Counted from the stretch's first letter, positions 1 to 8,487 are shown. The stretch: 64,000 nt of DNA from Kumtagia ephedrae (GCF_003012745.1 NZ_PXYK01000010.1:62001-126000), one strand, 5' to 3'. Numbers and translations: made by a program. The notes: a model not told the origin generated them from the sequence alone.

Positions 1-1
1 C

Positions 2-1426
2 CGCATCGACAAGGCGTTTTCCTGGGACGCGCCGTTCTCGGCGCACGGGCTGATGCACATGGTGATCGCCAACGCCCATGCCGGCGATCCGTACCCCATC
101 GACCTGCTGTTCCTCTATATGGCCAACATGGCGTGGAACTCGTCGATGAACACGGCCGGCGTCATCAAGATGCTGGAGGACAAGGACGAAGCTTCCGGCG
201 AATACCGCATCCCCAAGATCATCTATTCCGATGCCTATGCCTCCGAGATGGTCGCCTATGCCGACCTTGTGCTGCCGGATACGACCTATCTGGAGCGCCA
301 CGACTGCATCTCCATGCTCGACCGGCCGATCTCGGAGCCCGACGCGGTGCAGGATGCCATCCGCTGGCCGGTGGTCGAACCCGATCGCGACGTGCGCGGT
401 TTCCAGTCCGTGCTGCTCGACCTCGGCGCACGGCTGAAATTGCCGGCCTTCGTCGACAATCGCGGCAAGCCGATCTACGAAAACTATGCCGACTATATCG
501 TGCGGCACGAACGCCGGCCGGGAATCGGCCCGCTGGCCGGCTTTCGCGGCCGCGACGGCGACCGCACCGGGCGCGGCGCCAGCAATCCGGACCAGCTCAA
601 GCGCTACATCGAAAACGGCTCGTTCTTCTCCGCGCATATCCCGCTGGAGGCGCAGTTCTTCAAGCACGCGAACAAGGCCTACCAGGATTTTGCCGTGCGC
701 ATGGGGTTTTTCGACCAGCCGCAGCCGGTGACGTTCCAGCTCTACCAGGAATCGCTGCAGAAGTTCCGGCTTTCCGCCGAAGGCGTGCGCGAGCCGGTCG
801 CGCCGGAAACGCACCGCGCGCGCATCCTCGAAACCTTCGACCCGCTGCCGATGTGGTACCGGCCCTTCGAGGAGGCGGCTGTCGACCGGGAAGAATTCCC
901 CTACCACGCGATCACCCAGCGGCCGGCGGCGATGTACCATTCCTGGGGCTCGATGAACGCCTGGCTCAGGCAGATTCACACCCGCAACCCGCTCTATGTT
1001 CCTGGCCCGATCTGCGACGAGCATGGATTGCGCGACGACGACTGGGTGTGGGTGATCTCCAACCACGGCCGCATCAAGGTCGAGGTGGCGCGGATGGAAG
1101 CGGTGAATTCCTCGACGATCTGGACCTGGAACGCCATCGGCAAGCGCGGCGGCGCCTGGGCGCTCGACCCGAACTCGCCAGAGGCGACCAAGGGCTTTCT
1201 GATGAATCATTTGATCAACGAACTGCTGCCGCCCAAGGGCGACGGGCTGCGCTGGTCGAATTCCGACCCGATCACGGGGCAGGCGGCCTGGTACGACCTG
1301 AGGGTGCGTATCGAGAAGGCGGAGGCCGGTGTCGAGAGCCAGCCGCATTTTCCCGCCGTCCCCGGATTGCGCCGGAAGGACGAGGTGCCGGCGGAACTGC
1401 GCTACGGCCAGGAGTGGGTGAAGTGA
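2..1426 (+). CDS. soeA: SoeA-like molybdopterin oxidoreductase large subunit, 5' truncated
   Basis: Only the C-terminal ~474 residues are present; the frame is open from base 2, so the start lies outside the window. This part corresponds to the end of the catalytic domain plus the C-terminal molybdopterin-guanine-dinucleotide-binding domain of DMSO-reductase-family enzymes. That domain is recognisable around RNPLYVPGPICDEHGL and the closing stretch with GKRGGAW and NHLINELLP. An iron-sulfur subunit (1557) and a DmsC-type anchor (2579) follow on the same strand, the arrangement of SoeABC, the cytoplasm-facing quinone-linked sulfite dehydrogenase. Related three-subunit enzymes (DMSO, thiosulfate or polysulfide reductases) share the layout, so the substrate is inferred. 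The Mo ligand and N-terminal 4Fe-4S motif cannot be checked here. Confidence 0.72.
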   Translation, partial: RIDKAFSWDAPFSAHGLMHMVIANAHAGDPYPIDLLFLYMANMAWNSSMNTAGVIKMLEDKDEASGEYRIPKIIYSDAYASEMVAYADLVLPDTTYLERHDCISMLDRPISEPDAVQDAIRWPVVEPDRDVRGFQSVLLDLGARLKLPAFVDNRGKPIYENYADYIVRHERRPGIGPLAGFRGRDGDRTGRGASNPDQLKRYIENGSFFSAHIPLEAQFFKHANKAYQDFAVRMGFFDQPQPVTFQLYQESLQKFRLSAEGVREPVAPETHRARILETFDPLPMWYRPFEEAAVDREEFPYHAITQRPAAMYHSWGSMNAWLRQIHTRNPLYVPGPICDEHGLRDDDWVWVISNHGRIKVEVARMEAVNSSTIWTWNAIGKRGGAWALDPNSPEATKGFLMNHLINELLPPKGDGLRWSNSDPITGQAAWYDLRVRIEKAEAGVESQPHFPAVPGLRRKDEVPAELRYGQEWVK

Positions 1427-1459
1427 GCGCACGGAAGGCCGCTTTCGTGAGGCCGGTGC

Positions 1460-1520
1460 TTCTTCGCACCCCCCTCTGTCCTGCCGGACTGTCCGGCAGG
1501 ACAGAGGGGGGTGCGAAGAA
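1460..1520. repeat. 61-bp perfect palindrome (short form of the dispersed repeat)
   Basis: Two exact 30-base arms (1460-1489 and 1491-1520) flank a single central T; the outer arm reads TTCTTCGCACCCCCCTCTG. The arms match the outer portions of the longer elements at 2357-2538 and 5815-5995, so this looks like a collapsed copy that lost its interior. It fills most of the soeA-soeB gap, and in an soeA-soeB transcript it would fold as a very stable hairpin. Confidence 0.9.
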
Positions 1521-1556
1521 ACGCTTCCCGAACCGTCCAAAGGGCAAGGGGTTGTC

Positions 1557-2321
1557 ATGACCAGCCTCCCCACCGAACGCTCCGGCAAAAAGCTCGGCCT
1601 GGTCATCGACCTCGACGTCTGCGTCGGCTGTCATGCCTGCGTGGTTTCGTGCAAGGAGTGGAACACCGGCGGCTATGGGTCAGCGCTGTCCGACCAGAAC
1701 CCTTATGGTCCGGACGTTTCCGGCGCATTCCTCAACCGCATCCACACCTTCGAGGTGGTTCCGCAAGGCGGCGAGGTGATCGGCGAGGCGGACGAAGCCC
1801 GCATCGTGCATTTCCCGAAAAGCTGCCTGCATTGCGACGACGCGCCATGCGTCGCCGTTTGCCCGACCGGCGCCTCCTACAAGCGCGGCGAGGACGGCAT
1901 CGTGCTGGTCGAAGAGGACAAGTGCATCGGCTGCGGCCTGTGCGCCTGGGCTTGCCCCTATGGCGCGCGCGAGATGGATCTCGCCGCCGGCGTCATGAAG
2001 AAATGCACGCTCTGCGTCGACCGCATCTACAACGAGACGCTCCAGGAGGTCGACCGCGTGCCGTCCTGCGTGCGCACCTGCCCGGCCAACGCCCGTCATT
2101 TCGGCGATCTTGCCGATCCGTCCTCGGCGGTGTCGGTCATGGTTGCCGAGCGCGGCGGCATCGATCTGATGCCGGAGCAGGGCACGCGCCCGGTCAACAA
2201 ATACCTGCCGCCGCGCCCGCGAAAGCCGCTCGCCGCCAGCGCCGGCGCGCTGCTTGCCGAAAACACCACCGGCGCCACCGGCTTCTTCGCCTGGCTCGAC
2301 GGCATGCTGGACCGGATCTGA
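1557..2321 (+). CDS. soeB: SoeB-like iron-sulfur subunit with four 4Fe-4S clusters
   Basis: A 254-residue ferredoxin-like electron-transfer subunit. Sixteen cysteines fall into four cluster motifs: CVGCHACVVSC near residue 22, CLHC with PCVAVC near 90, CIGCGLCAWAC near 122, and CTLC with CVRTC near 150-175. This is the DmsB/PsrB/SoeB pattern, passing electrons between the molybdenum subunit and the membrane anchor. There is no Tat signal, as expected for a cytoplasmic subunit. The ATG at 1557 directly precedes the conserved N-terminus. It lies between the large subunit and the anchor gene, in a likely operon, with repeat elements in both gaps. The family is certain; the specific sulfite role is inferred from the gene set. 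Confidence 0.8.
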   Translation: MTSLPTERSGKKLGLVIDLDVCVGCHACVVSCKEWNTGGYGSALSDQNPYGPDVSGAFLNRIHTFEVVPQGGEVIGEADEARIVHFPKSCLHCDDAPCVAVCPTGASYKRGEDGIVLVEEDKCIGCGLCAWACPYGAREMDLAAGVMKKCTLCVDRIYNETLQEVDRVPSCVRTCPANARHFGDLADPSSAVSVMVAERGGIDLMPEQGTRPVNKYLPPRPRKPLAASAGALLAENTTGATGFFAWLDGMLDRI

Positions 2322-2356
2322 ATGGGTGTCTATCTGCGTGCGTATCGACGACGCGG

Positions 2357-2538
2357 GGCGTTCTTTCGCACCCCCCTCTGTCCTACCGGACATCTCCCCC
2401 GCAAGGGGGGAGATTGGCAGCTTCAGCAACACCGCGCGTCCTGCTACGGTGACGATTGGCGAAACCAAGGCGGCCGGCCAATCTCCCCCCTTGCGGGGGA
2501 GATGTCCGGTAGGACAGAGGGGGGTGCGAAAGAACGCC
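2357..2538. repeat. ~182-bp dispersed inverted-repeat element (full form)
   Basis: Two 62-base inverted arms (2357-2418 and 2477-2538) enclose a 58-base interior. Each arm contains an outer block with CCCCCCTCTGTCC and an inner block with CTCCCCCGCAAGGGGGGAG that is itself a hairpin. The interior resembles, in opposite orientation, that of the copy at 5815-5995 (shared TTCGCCAATCG core). No coding capacity is evident, so it is a MITE-like or intergenic palindromic element. It lies in the soeB-soeC gap. Confidence 0.88.
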
Positions 2539-2578
2539 CAACGCCGCCGATACATGCCAGGCAGCACGTGGCATAGCC

Positions 2579-3505
2579 ATGCAACCCGCCTTCTCCATCA
2601 TCGTCTTCACCGCCCTATCCGGGCTCGGCTACGGGCTTGCCGCCATACTCGGCCTCGGCCTGCTCGACCCCTCGGCCATCGCCACCAAGGTGGCTCACGT
2701 TGCCACGCTCGTTTTCATCGGCGCCGGGCTGATCTCGTCCACGCTCCATCTGGGAAATCCGCAGCGCGCCTGGCGGGCGCTGTCGCAGTGGCGGTCGAGT
2801 TGGCTGTCGCGCGAGGGCGTGATGGCGCTGGTGACTTTTCCGCCGCTGCTGTGGTCGGCCTGGGGAACAGTCGTGGAGGACCGCTACCTGCCGCTGCCAG
2901 CCCTGCTGGGTGTTCTGGGCGCGGCAATCACTGTCTACTGCACCGGCATGATCTATGCGTCGCTGAAATCCGTGCAGGCGTGGCATACGCCGCTGACGCC
3001 GGCCTGCTTTCTTCTGTTGGCGCTGGCCGGCGGCTCGATCCTGGGCGCGCTGGCCGGGGCCGCGGGTGGAGGAAACACGCTGGTGCTGACGCTTTGCGCG
3101 CTCGCCGCCACGCTCGCCGCCTGGACCGCGAAGACGGCATGGCGCAGGCGCATGCTGGCGATGCCGTCGCTCTCCACACCCGAGACGGCTACCGGCCTCG
3201 GCACCATCGGGCGGGTGCGCCTGTTCGAACGGCCGCATATGACGGAAAACTACCTTACGCGGGAGATGGGGTTCAAGATCGCCCGCAAGCATGCAGCGAA
3301 GCTGGCGCGGCTGTCCTTCATGGCCGGGGCAGCGCTTACCGTCGCTTTTCTATTGCTCGCCATGGCAGCCGTGGCCGGGGCGCCTTCAGCCGCGGCCGTG
3401 CTCCTGGGCCTCGCGACTGCGTCTCACCTGGTCGGGATCTTCGTCGAGCGCTGGCTGTTCTTCGCCGAGGCGCGGCATGCCGTGATGAACTACTACGGCG
3501 CCTGA
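2579..3505 (+). CDS. soeC: SoeC-like (DmsC family) quinone-binding membrane anchor
   Basis: A 308-residue polytopic membrane protein starting MQPAFSIIVFTAL, with about eight hydrophobic helices. It resembles DmsC/SoeC anchor subunits, which fix molybdenum and iron-sulfur subunits to the inner membrane and exchange electrons with the quinone pool. It is the third gene of the operon, 257 bases after soeB, a gap occupied largely by the repeat element. The stop at 3505 leaves no further plus-strand gene before the convergent lipid A operon. Confidence 0.75.
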   Translation: MQPAFSIIVFTALSGLGYGLAAILGLGLLDPSAIATKVAHVATLVFIGAGLISSTLHLGNPQRAWRALSQWRSSWLSREGVMALVTFPPLLWSAWGTVVEDRYLPLPALLGVLGAAITVYCTGMIYASLKSVQAWHTPLTPACFLLLALAGGSILGALAGAAGGGNTLVLTLCALAATLAAWTAKTAWRRRMLAMPSLSTPETATGLGTIGRVRLFERPHMTENYLTREMGFKIARKHAAKLARLSFMAGAALTVAFLLLAMAAVAGAPSAAAVLLGLATASHLVGIFVERWLFFAEARHAVMNYYGA

Positions 3506-3508
3506 GGG

Positions 3509-3685
3509 TCAGTGGCGGGACGGCCTCGCCGGCCGTATCTTCTCGACCTTGCGCACGAGACGGCGCGTCGCTGCCACCTGCGCATCGCGCTCGGAGGTAT
3601 TTTGCGGACCCCAAGGTGTCCACATCGTCGGGGCGGAAGATTTCCGCCGCGGCCTGAGGCGTTCGATCATCGCTTCCTTGTTCAT
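3509..3685 (-). CDS. possible small basic protein, unknown function
   Basis: A 58-codon frame beginning MNKEAMIERLRPRRK and containing MWTPWGPQN, rich in Arg and Pro. It lies between the convergent ends of soeC and lpxXL, 3 bases from the soeC stop. Only a weak purine-rich stretch precedes the ATG. Codon use looks acceptable for this genome, but GC-rich DNA readily yields such frames. I recognise no family. Confidence 0.3.
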   Translation of the reverse strand: MNKEAMIERLRPRRKSSAPTMWTPWGPQNTSERDAQVAATRRLVRKVEKIRPARPSRH

Positions 3686-3779
3686 CCGTCTATCCGTTTC
3701 CGCGCCGGCCTTCTCTTGGCGGGCGCTTCGCAAGAAGAACGGACGCTTTGCGCGGTTGTTCCGTCGTGCCGCGATTCGC

Positions 3780-4745
3780 TCAGGCCGATGCCGCGCCGCG
3801 GGCCCGCCGGCGACTGGCCTTGGTGAGCTTCCAGCGCTTGTGGAACCACATCCACTGGCCGGGGTCCTCGCGCACCCAGCGCTCGACCACGTCGTTCAGC
3901 AGTTGCGCGGTGGCGTGGATGTCGACGCGGCCACGTTCGGTGCGCGGCAGTTCGAGCTTCGGCTCGATCACGAGGCGGAAACGGTTGCCGGGAAGCCGGA
4001 CGCAGCGCGCCGGATAGACGTCGCAGTCATACTGCCGCGCCAGCTTGGGCAGCAGCGGGCTGGTCTCGCAGGGCCGGCCGAAGAAGGTGGTGGGCAGGCC
4101 GTTGACGAATTTCTGGTCGACCAGCACGCCGATCGTGCCGTTCTCGTCGAGGATGCGCGCCAGCGTGAAGGAGACGCCGGCGCGCGAGGCGATCAGGCCG
4201 CCCATGGTCGAGCGGCGGGTCGAGTGGATGAAATCGGCGATGTAGGGGTTGTTCGGCGGCCGGAACAGCGACGTGACCTTCATGCCGTAGGCGGCGCCGG
4301 CGATCGGCAAGAGCTCGAAATTGCCGAGATGGCCGGTGAACAGGATGTGGGGCTTGTCCTCGACGGCGATCTTCTCGAAGAACGGGATGCCTTCCACTTC
4401 GACACGACCTTGCGACGTCGCATGAACGTCGAAGTCGAACAGGCTGTCCAGAAAGACATATTCGGCGGCGAGCCGCGCCATGTTGCCCCACATGTCGACG
4501 GCGATCTCGCGGATCTCCGCCTCGCTCTTGTCCGAGTAAGCCTTACGTAGATTGTCGAGGGCCACCTGGTGGCGGCCGACCAGCGGCCCGAGCCGGCGCG
4601 CGGCGCGGTCGGCAAAGTTGATCGCCTTGTCGGCGGGAAACAGCCTGAGCACGCGCATGATGGCGAGCGCCACCTGCGCGGTCAGCCAGTGGCCAGCCTG
4701 CCGCGATAAGCGCGACCAACGGTAGAGGCGGTCGCGCCGGTTCAT
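3780..4745 (-). CDS. lpxXL: lipid A very-long-chain acyltransferase LpxXL
   Basis: A 321-residue acyltransferase of the LpxL/HtrB family. The catalytic H-x4-E motif is seen as HLGNFE at residues 139-144, after a hydrophobic N-terminal anchor. LpxXL is the enzyme that transfers the 27-hydroxyoctacosanoyl chain from AcpXL to lipid A at the inner face of the inner membrane in rhizobia and Brucella. The ATG at 4745 overlaps the stop of the upstream dehydrogenase gene (ATGA), indicating translational coupling; longer upstream extensions lie within that gene. It is the last gene of the acpXL cluster, and its position is what makes the LpxXL assignment more specific than generic lauroyl transferase. 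Confidence 0.85.
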   Translation of the reverse strand: MNRRDRLYRWSRLSRQAGHWLTAQVALAIMRVLRLFPADKAINFADRAARRLGPLVGRHQVALDNLRKAYSDKSEAEIREIAVDMWGNMARLAAEYVFLDSLFDFDVHATSQGRVEVEGIPFFEKIAVEDKPHILFTGHLGNFELLPIAGAAYGMKVTSLFRPPNNPYIADFIHSTRRSTMGGLIASRAGVSFTLARILDENGTIGVLVDQKFVNGLPTTFFGRPCETSPLLPKLARQYDCDVYPARCVRLPGNRFRLVIEPKLELPRTERGRVDIHATAQLLNDVVERWVREDPGQWMWFHKRWKLTKASRRRARGAASA

Positions 4746-5770
4746 CCCACGCGCAGGATGATCTTGCCGAAAACGTCCCGGCCTTCCATGCGCTTCAGCG
4801 CTTCGCCGATCGAGGCGAAGTCCACCTCGGTGTCGATAACGGGCTTCACGATACCGGCGGCCATCTTCTGCATGGCGTCGGCCATGTTCTCCATCCGGCA
4901 ACCGAACGAGCCGAAGATTTTTATCTGCTGCTGGAAGAGCTGCATCAGGTTCATCTGGGTCGACACGCCCGAGGTCGAGCCGCAGGTGACGATGCGGCCG
5001 CCGCGCTTCAGCGACAGCATGGAACCCGCCCAGGTATCGGCGCCGACATGCTCGAACACCACGTCGACGCCCTTCTTCTTCGTCAGCTTGCGCACCACGC
5101 CCTCAAAACGGTCCTCGCGATAGTTGATGACGTGGTCGGCCCCCAGTGCCGTCGCCTTCGCCATCTTGTCGGCCGACCCGACCGTGGTGATCACCGTGCA
5201 GCCCATGCGCTTGGCGAGCTGAATCGCCGCCGAACCGATGCCGGAGCCGCCGGCATGAACGAGAATGGTCTCGCCAGGCTCGAGTTTTGCGTTGTCGAAC
5301 AGCATGTGCTCGACCGTGCCGAAGGTGACCGGGGCGACGGCCGCGCCGACCGCGTCGACGCCCGGCGGGGCAGGGACCAGCAGGCGCGCCGGCAGGTTTA
5401 TTTTCTCTTGTGCAAAACCATCCAGGTGGAAACCGTGTACCCCGCCGACGTGCTCGCACAGATTGTCGCGGCCGGTCCGGCAGGCCTTGCACAGGCCGCA
5501 GGTGCGCGCGCCGTAGATCGAAACCAGTTGGCCGGGGACGAGGCCGGCGACCCCTGGGCCGATTTCTTCCACCTCGCCTGAAGCTTCCGCGCCGATGGTC
5601 AGCGGCAGCTTGCGCTTGGCAAACGCCATGCCCCGCCAGCCCCAGACGTCGATGTGGTTAAGCGCCACCGCCTTGATGCGCACCGTCACCTCGCCAATGG
5701 CGGGCGGAGGCGGGGCAGGGATGTCGACCTGCTCCAGCCGGCGATCTTCGATGAGCTGCAGTGCGCGCAT
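4742..5770 (-). CDS. adh2XL: zinc-type alcohol dehydrogenase / MDR oxidoreductase of the acpXL cluster
   Basis: A 342-residue medium-chain dehydrogenase/reductase. It has an N-terminal GroES-like domain with GAEASGEVEEIG and a structural-zinc-like cysteine set (CGLCKACRTGRDNLC, around residues 110-124), followed by a Rossmann fold with HAGGSGIGSAAIQLA. In rhizobial VLCFA clusters a dehydrogenase of this family sits between fabF1XL and lpxXL; its exact reaction in making 27-hydroxyoctacosanoate is not settled. Here it is separated from fabF1XL by 264 bases containing a repeat element, and overlaps lpxXL by 4 bases. Confidence 0.8.
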   Translation of the reverse strand: MRALQLIEDRRLEQVDIPAPPPPAIGEVTVRIKAVALNHIDVWGWRGMAFAKRKLPLTIGAEASGEVEEIGPGVAGLVPGQLVSIYGARTCGLCKACRTGRDNLCEHVGGVHGFHLDGFAQEKINLPARLLVPAPPGVDAVGAAVAPVTFGTVEHMLFDNAKLEPGETILVHAGGSGIGSAAIQLAKRMGCTVITTVGSADKMAKATALGADHVINYREDRFEGVVRKLTKKKGVDVVFEHVGADTWAGSMLSLKRGGRIVTCGSTSGVSTQMNLMQLFQQQIKIFGSFGCRMENMADAMQKMAAGIVKPVIDTEVDFASIGEALKRMEGRDVFGKIILRVG

Positions 5771-5814
5771 TAGGGGATCGTCCTTTGGGCCGGCGTCCGC
5801 CGGTTCGCAAGTTT

Positions 5815-5995
5815 GCGCTCCTTCGCACCCCCCTCTGTCCTGCCGGACATCTCCCCCGCAAGGGGGGAGATTGTATCGGCCGCATGGGCTTCGCCAATCG
5901 CCAGCGTGGCACGCGGGGCGCGGATGGCGACACTGCCAATCTCCCCCCTTGCGGGGGAGATGTCCGGCAGGACAGAGGGGGGTGCGAAGGAACGC
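5815..5995. repeat. ~181-bp dispersed inverted-repeat element (full form)
   Basis: Two 59-base inverted arms (5815-5873 and 5937-5995), differing at one position near the outer end, enclose a 63-base interior. Outer and inner arm blocks match the 2357-2538 element, and the interior resembles that copy read in reverse. It lies inside the VLCFA lipid A operon, between fabF1XL and the dehydrogenase gene, so the polycistronic message would contain a long stem. Confidence 0.88.
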
Positions 5996-6034
5996 AACGG
6001 CAACCGCTCGGAAAACAGACAGTGAGCGTTCCGC

Positions 6035-7300
6035 CTAAACGGGTTCCCGCGCCATGACAAGGCAGGTGTTCTGGCCGCCGAAGCCGAAGGAATTGGAGAG
6101 CACCGCCGAGACGTCGGCCTGCCGCTTGGCGTTGGGCACCACGTCGAGCTCGATCGCAGGGTCGGGATTGTCGTAGTTGATGGTCGGCGGGATGACGCCT
6201 TCCAGCATGGTCATCAGCGAGAACGCCGCCTCGATGGCGCCGGCGGCCGACAGCGTGTGTCCGATCATCGACTTGTTGGAGGAGATCGGCAGCCTGCGCA
6301 TGCGCTCGCCGAAAACGGTCGACAGCGACATGTGCTCCATCTTGTCGTTCTCGGGCGTCGATGTGCCGTGGGCGTTGATGTAGTCGATCCGATCCTCGCC
6401 GAGCCCGGAATCGGCAAGTGCCGCCCGCACCGCGGCGATGGCCGGCGAGCCGTCGGGCTTCGAGCGGGTGCGGTGGAAATCGTCGGCGCGCTCGCCGCAG
6501 CCGGCCAGCACGCCGAGCACTTTCGCGCCGCGCGCCAGCGCGCTCTCCAGCGATTCCAGCACGAGCGCGGCGGAGCCCTCGGCGAGGACAAAACCGTCGC
6601 GGTCCTTCGAGAACGGTTTCGACGCCTTCTCGGGCACGTCGTTCTGCGTCGACAGGGCCGACAGCAGCGAGAAGCGGATCAGCGCTTCGGCGGTGGCCGA
6701 ACCGTCCGCACCGATCGACAGCGCCCGGTCGCTCTCACCGCGGCGGATCGCCTCGACGCCGAGCTGGATGGCCGTGGCGCCCGACGCGCAGGCGGTCGAC
6801 AGCGTGATCGGCAGGCCGGTGGCGCCGAACCGGTCGGCGAGGCGATCGGCAACGGCGCCGAACATCACCGAATCGAAAACGTCGCCATTCTGCTTGCTGG
6901 CGGTCGCCAGCAGCCGGGCGTAGCCTTCCTGCTCGTCGGACTGGCCGTACATGGCGAAGCGCGAATGCCACGAGAGCTCGACCGGCGGCGAGGCGAGAAA
7001 CAGCGGGCCGTCGAAGGCGCCGGCGAGGCCGGACTGGCCGATCGCCTCAGCGGCGGCCGTCTCGGCGAGCTCGTAAGTCAGCGCGGTCGCGCCCTGATTA
7101 CTGGAGCCGAGGAAATCGACCGTGCCGGCGATACGCGTGTTGAGGAGGTCGACCGGAAAGCGGGTGATCGGATGGATGCCGGAGCGGCCAGACGTCAGCG
7201 CCGCCCAGTTTTCCTGCTTGCCGACGCCGAGCGAGGTGACGACGCCGATGCCGGTCACCGCCACCACCGGCCGCCCGAGATGATCCGTGTATTTCGTCAT
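6035..7300 (-). CDS. fabF1XL: beta-ketoacyl-ACP synthase II-like, FabF1XL
   Basis: A 421-residue condensing enzyme with the full catalytic triad: Cys171 in STACASG, His311 in NAHGTSTPEND and His348 in SMIGHTLSAAG. In the rhizobial acpXL cluster this enzyme elongates acyl chains on AcpXL toward C28. The ATG at 7300 (MTKYTDHLGR) is chosen because the thiolase fold begins immediately after; the longer frame upstream runs into fabF2XL. The gene starts 5 bases after the fabF2XL stop, so the two are tightly coupled. Since its partner FabF2XL has no cysteine, FabF1XL is probably the sole catalytic condensing subunit. Confidence 0.87.
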   Translation of the reverse strand: MTKYTDHLGRPVVAVTGIGVVTSLGVGKQENWAALTSGRSGIHPITRFPVDLLNTRIAGTVDFLGSSNQGATALTYELAETAAAEAIGQSGLAGAFDGPLFLASPPVELSWHSRFAMYGQSDEQEGYARLLATASKQNGDVFDSVMFGAVADRLADRFGATGLPITLSTACASGATAIQLGVEAIRRGESDRALSIGADGSATAEALIRFSLLSALSTQNDVPEKASKPFSKDRDGFVLAEGSAALVLESLESALARGAKVLGVLAGCGERADDFHRTRSKPDGSPAIAAVRAALADSGLGEDRIDYINAHGTSTPENDKMEHMSLSTVFGERMRRLPISSNKSMIGHTLSAAGAIEAAFSLMTMLEGVIPPTINYDNPDPAIELDVVPNAKRQADVSAVLSNSFGFGGQNTCLVMAREPV

Positions 7301-7305
7301 GGCGC

Positions 7306-8487
7306 TTACTCTGCGGCGGCGACCAGCGCCATGCCCTCGAAATAGTGATAGCCGACCGTCGTTGCCAGCGCTCCGGTGAGCGGCCCGGAGAATGGCTTTT
7401 CCGAGCCGTCGAACGGCGAAAAGGCCTTGCCCTTGCCGACGGCGAGCGCTGCCAGCGCCACCGCTACGAAGAACTGCGCCTCCTTCACGTGGCCGATCAG
7501 CGAGGAGTAGCCGCGCACCACGGCGCCGCGGCGCGCGAGCACCGCCTGCTCGGCGGCCGTAGCGGCATGGGCCCCCGAGGCACCCGAGACGACGAGCAGG
7601 TTTTCGGCATCCTTCGCCGTCCGCGCATAGATCGACGCCAGCGCGTCCTCGTAGCCGGCGTCGCGTTTCGACCGGCCCGGCGTCACGGCGAGCAGCTCGG
7701 CATAGGCCTTGCGGCCGCGCTTTTCGGCATGCTCGCGCTGCTCCAGCACGAGGAAGGCCGAGCCGGAGCCGCTGACGATACCGCCGCCGGGCATGCCCTG
7801 GCGCTGCCATACGGGCGCATGCGGTCCGCGATGCAGGTAGCCGCCAAGCTCATAGCCGAGCAGCATGTCGGGATGCTCCGACTGGAAGGCGCCGCCCACC
7901 AGCACATGCGTCGCCTGGCCGGAGCGGATGCGGGCGAAGGCCGTGTCGACGGCCGAGACGGCCGCACCTTCTTCGCCCATGAAGGTGCGCGAGGAGCCGG
8001 TGACCTTGTGGACGATGGAGATGTTGCCGGCAAGCAGGTTGGAGAGCTGCGCCAGGAAGAGGGTCGGACGCAGCTCGGTGGTCAGCTTCTCGTTGAGCAG
8101 CACCTCGCGGTCGGCCCGCGTCTGCGAAGCGGCGAGGATGGCTGCGTCCACCGCCGCGTCGCGCTCGCCGCCGCCGGCCGCGATCACCATGTCCATCGAG
8201 CCGACGAGCGCCTCGTCCCCCTTCATGCCCGCCTCGTCGAGCGCCAGGCCGGCCGTGTAGGTGCCGAGCCGCTGCCAGGTTTCCATCTGGCGCTGGTCGC
8301 CGCGCTTGGCGATCTGCCTGCTCCAGTCGATTTCCGGCAGCGGGTGGAAGGAGAACGGCGCAAAGCGCTCCGAATCGACGACAGGCGCGGGCGGTCCGGC
8401 GGAAAGGGCGGTCCAATGGGCCTCCGCTCCCTCGCCGAGCGACGAAACCAGGCCGATGCCGGTGATGACGACGTCGTGCGCGCTCAT
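7306..8487 (-). CDS. fabF2XL: FabF2XL, beta-ketoacyl synthase homologue without catalytic cysteine
   Basis: A 393-residue ketosynthase-fold protein beginning MSAHDVVITGIGLVSS. The nucleophile region reads VTGSSRTFMGEEGAA where active enzymes have TACASG, and the protein contains no cysteine at all. The first catalytic His motif (NAHGT) is replaced by SGASGAHA around residues 301-307; only the second His, in SSLIGHVKEA (near 333), remains. By family precedent such proteins act as chain-length-factor-like partners of an active synthase. It lies 19 bases after acpXL and 5 bases before fabF1XL, an ideal arrangement for a heterodimer. The rhizobial fabZXL usually found between acpXL and fabF2XL is not present. 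Confidence 0.83.
   Translation of the reverse strand: MSAHDVVITGIGLVSSLGEGAEAHWTALSAGPPAPVVDSERFAPFSFHPLPEIDWSRQIAKRGDQRQMETWQRLGTYTAGLALDEAGMKGDEALVGSMDMVIAAGGGERDAAVDAAILAASQTRADREVLLNEKLTTELRPTLFLAQLSNLLAGNISIVHKVTGSSRTFMGEEGAAVSAVDTAFARIRSGQATHVLVGGAFQSEHPDMLLGYELGGYLHRGPHAPVWQRQGMPGGGIVSGSGSAFLVLEQREHAEKRGRKAYAELLAVTPGRSKRDAGYEDALASIYARTAKDAENLLVVSGASGAHAATAAEQAVLARRGAVVRGYSSLIGHVKEAQFFVAVALAALAVGKGKAFSPFDGSEKPFSGPLTGALATTVGYHYFEGMALVAAAE

Noticed and set aside
1460-1520. The palindrome as a simple rho-independent terminator of soeA
   Set aside because: It lacks a T-run, is far longer than a terminator stem, matches the arms of dispersed elements, and is followed by the operon partner soeB.
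1-3505. Nitrate reductase or DMSO reductase identity of the molybdoenzyme operon
   Set aside because: No NarJ/NarI-like genes or Tat signal evidence here; the short iron-sulfur subunit and DmsC-type anchor fit SoeABC best, though the substrate stays inferred because the N-terminus is missing.
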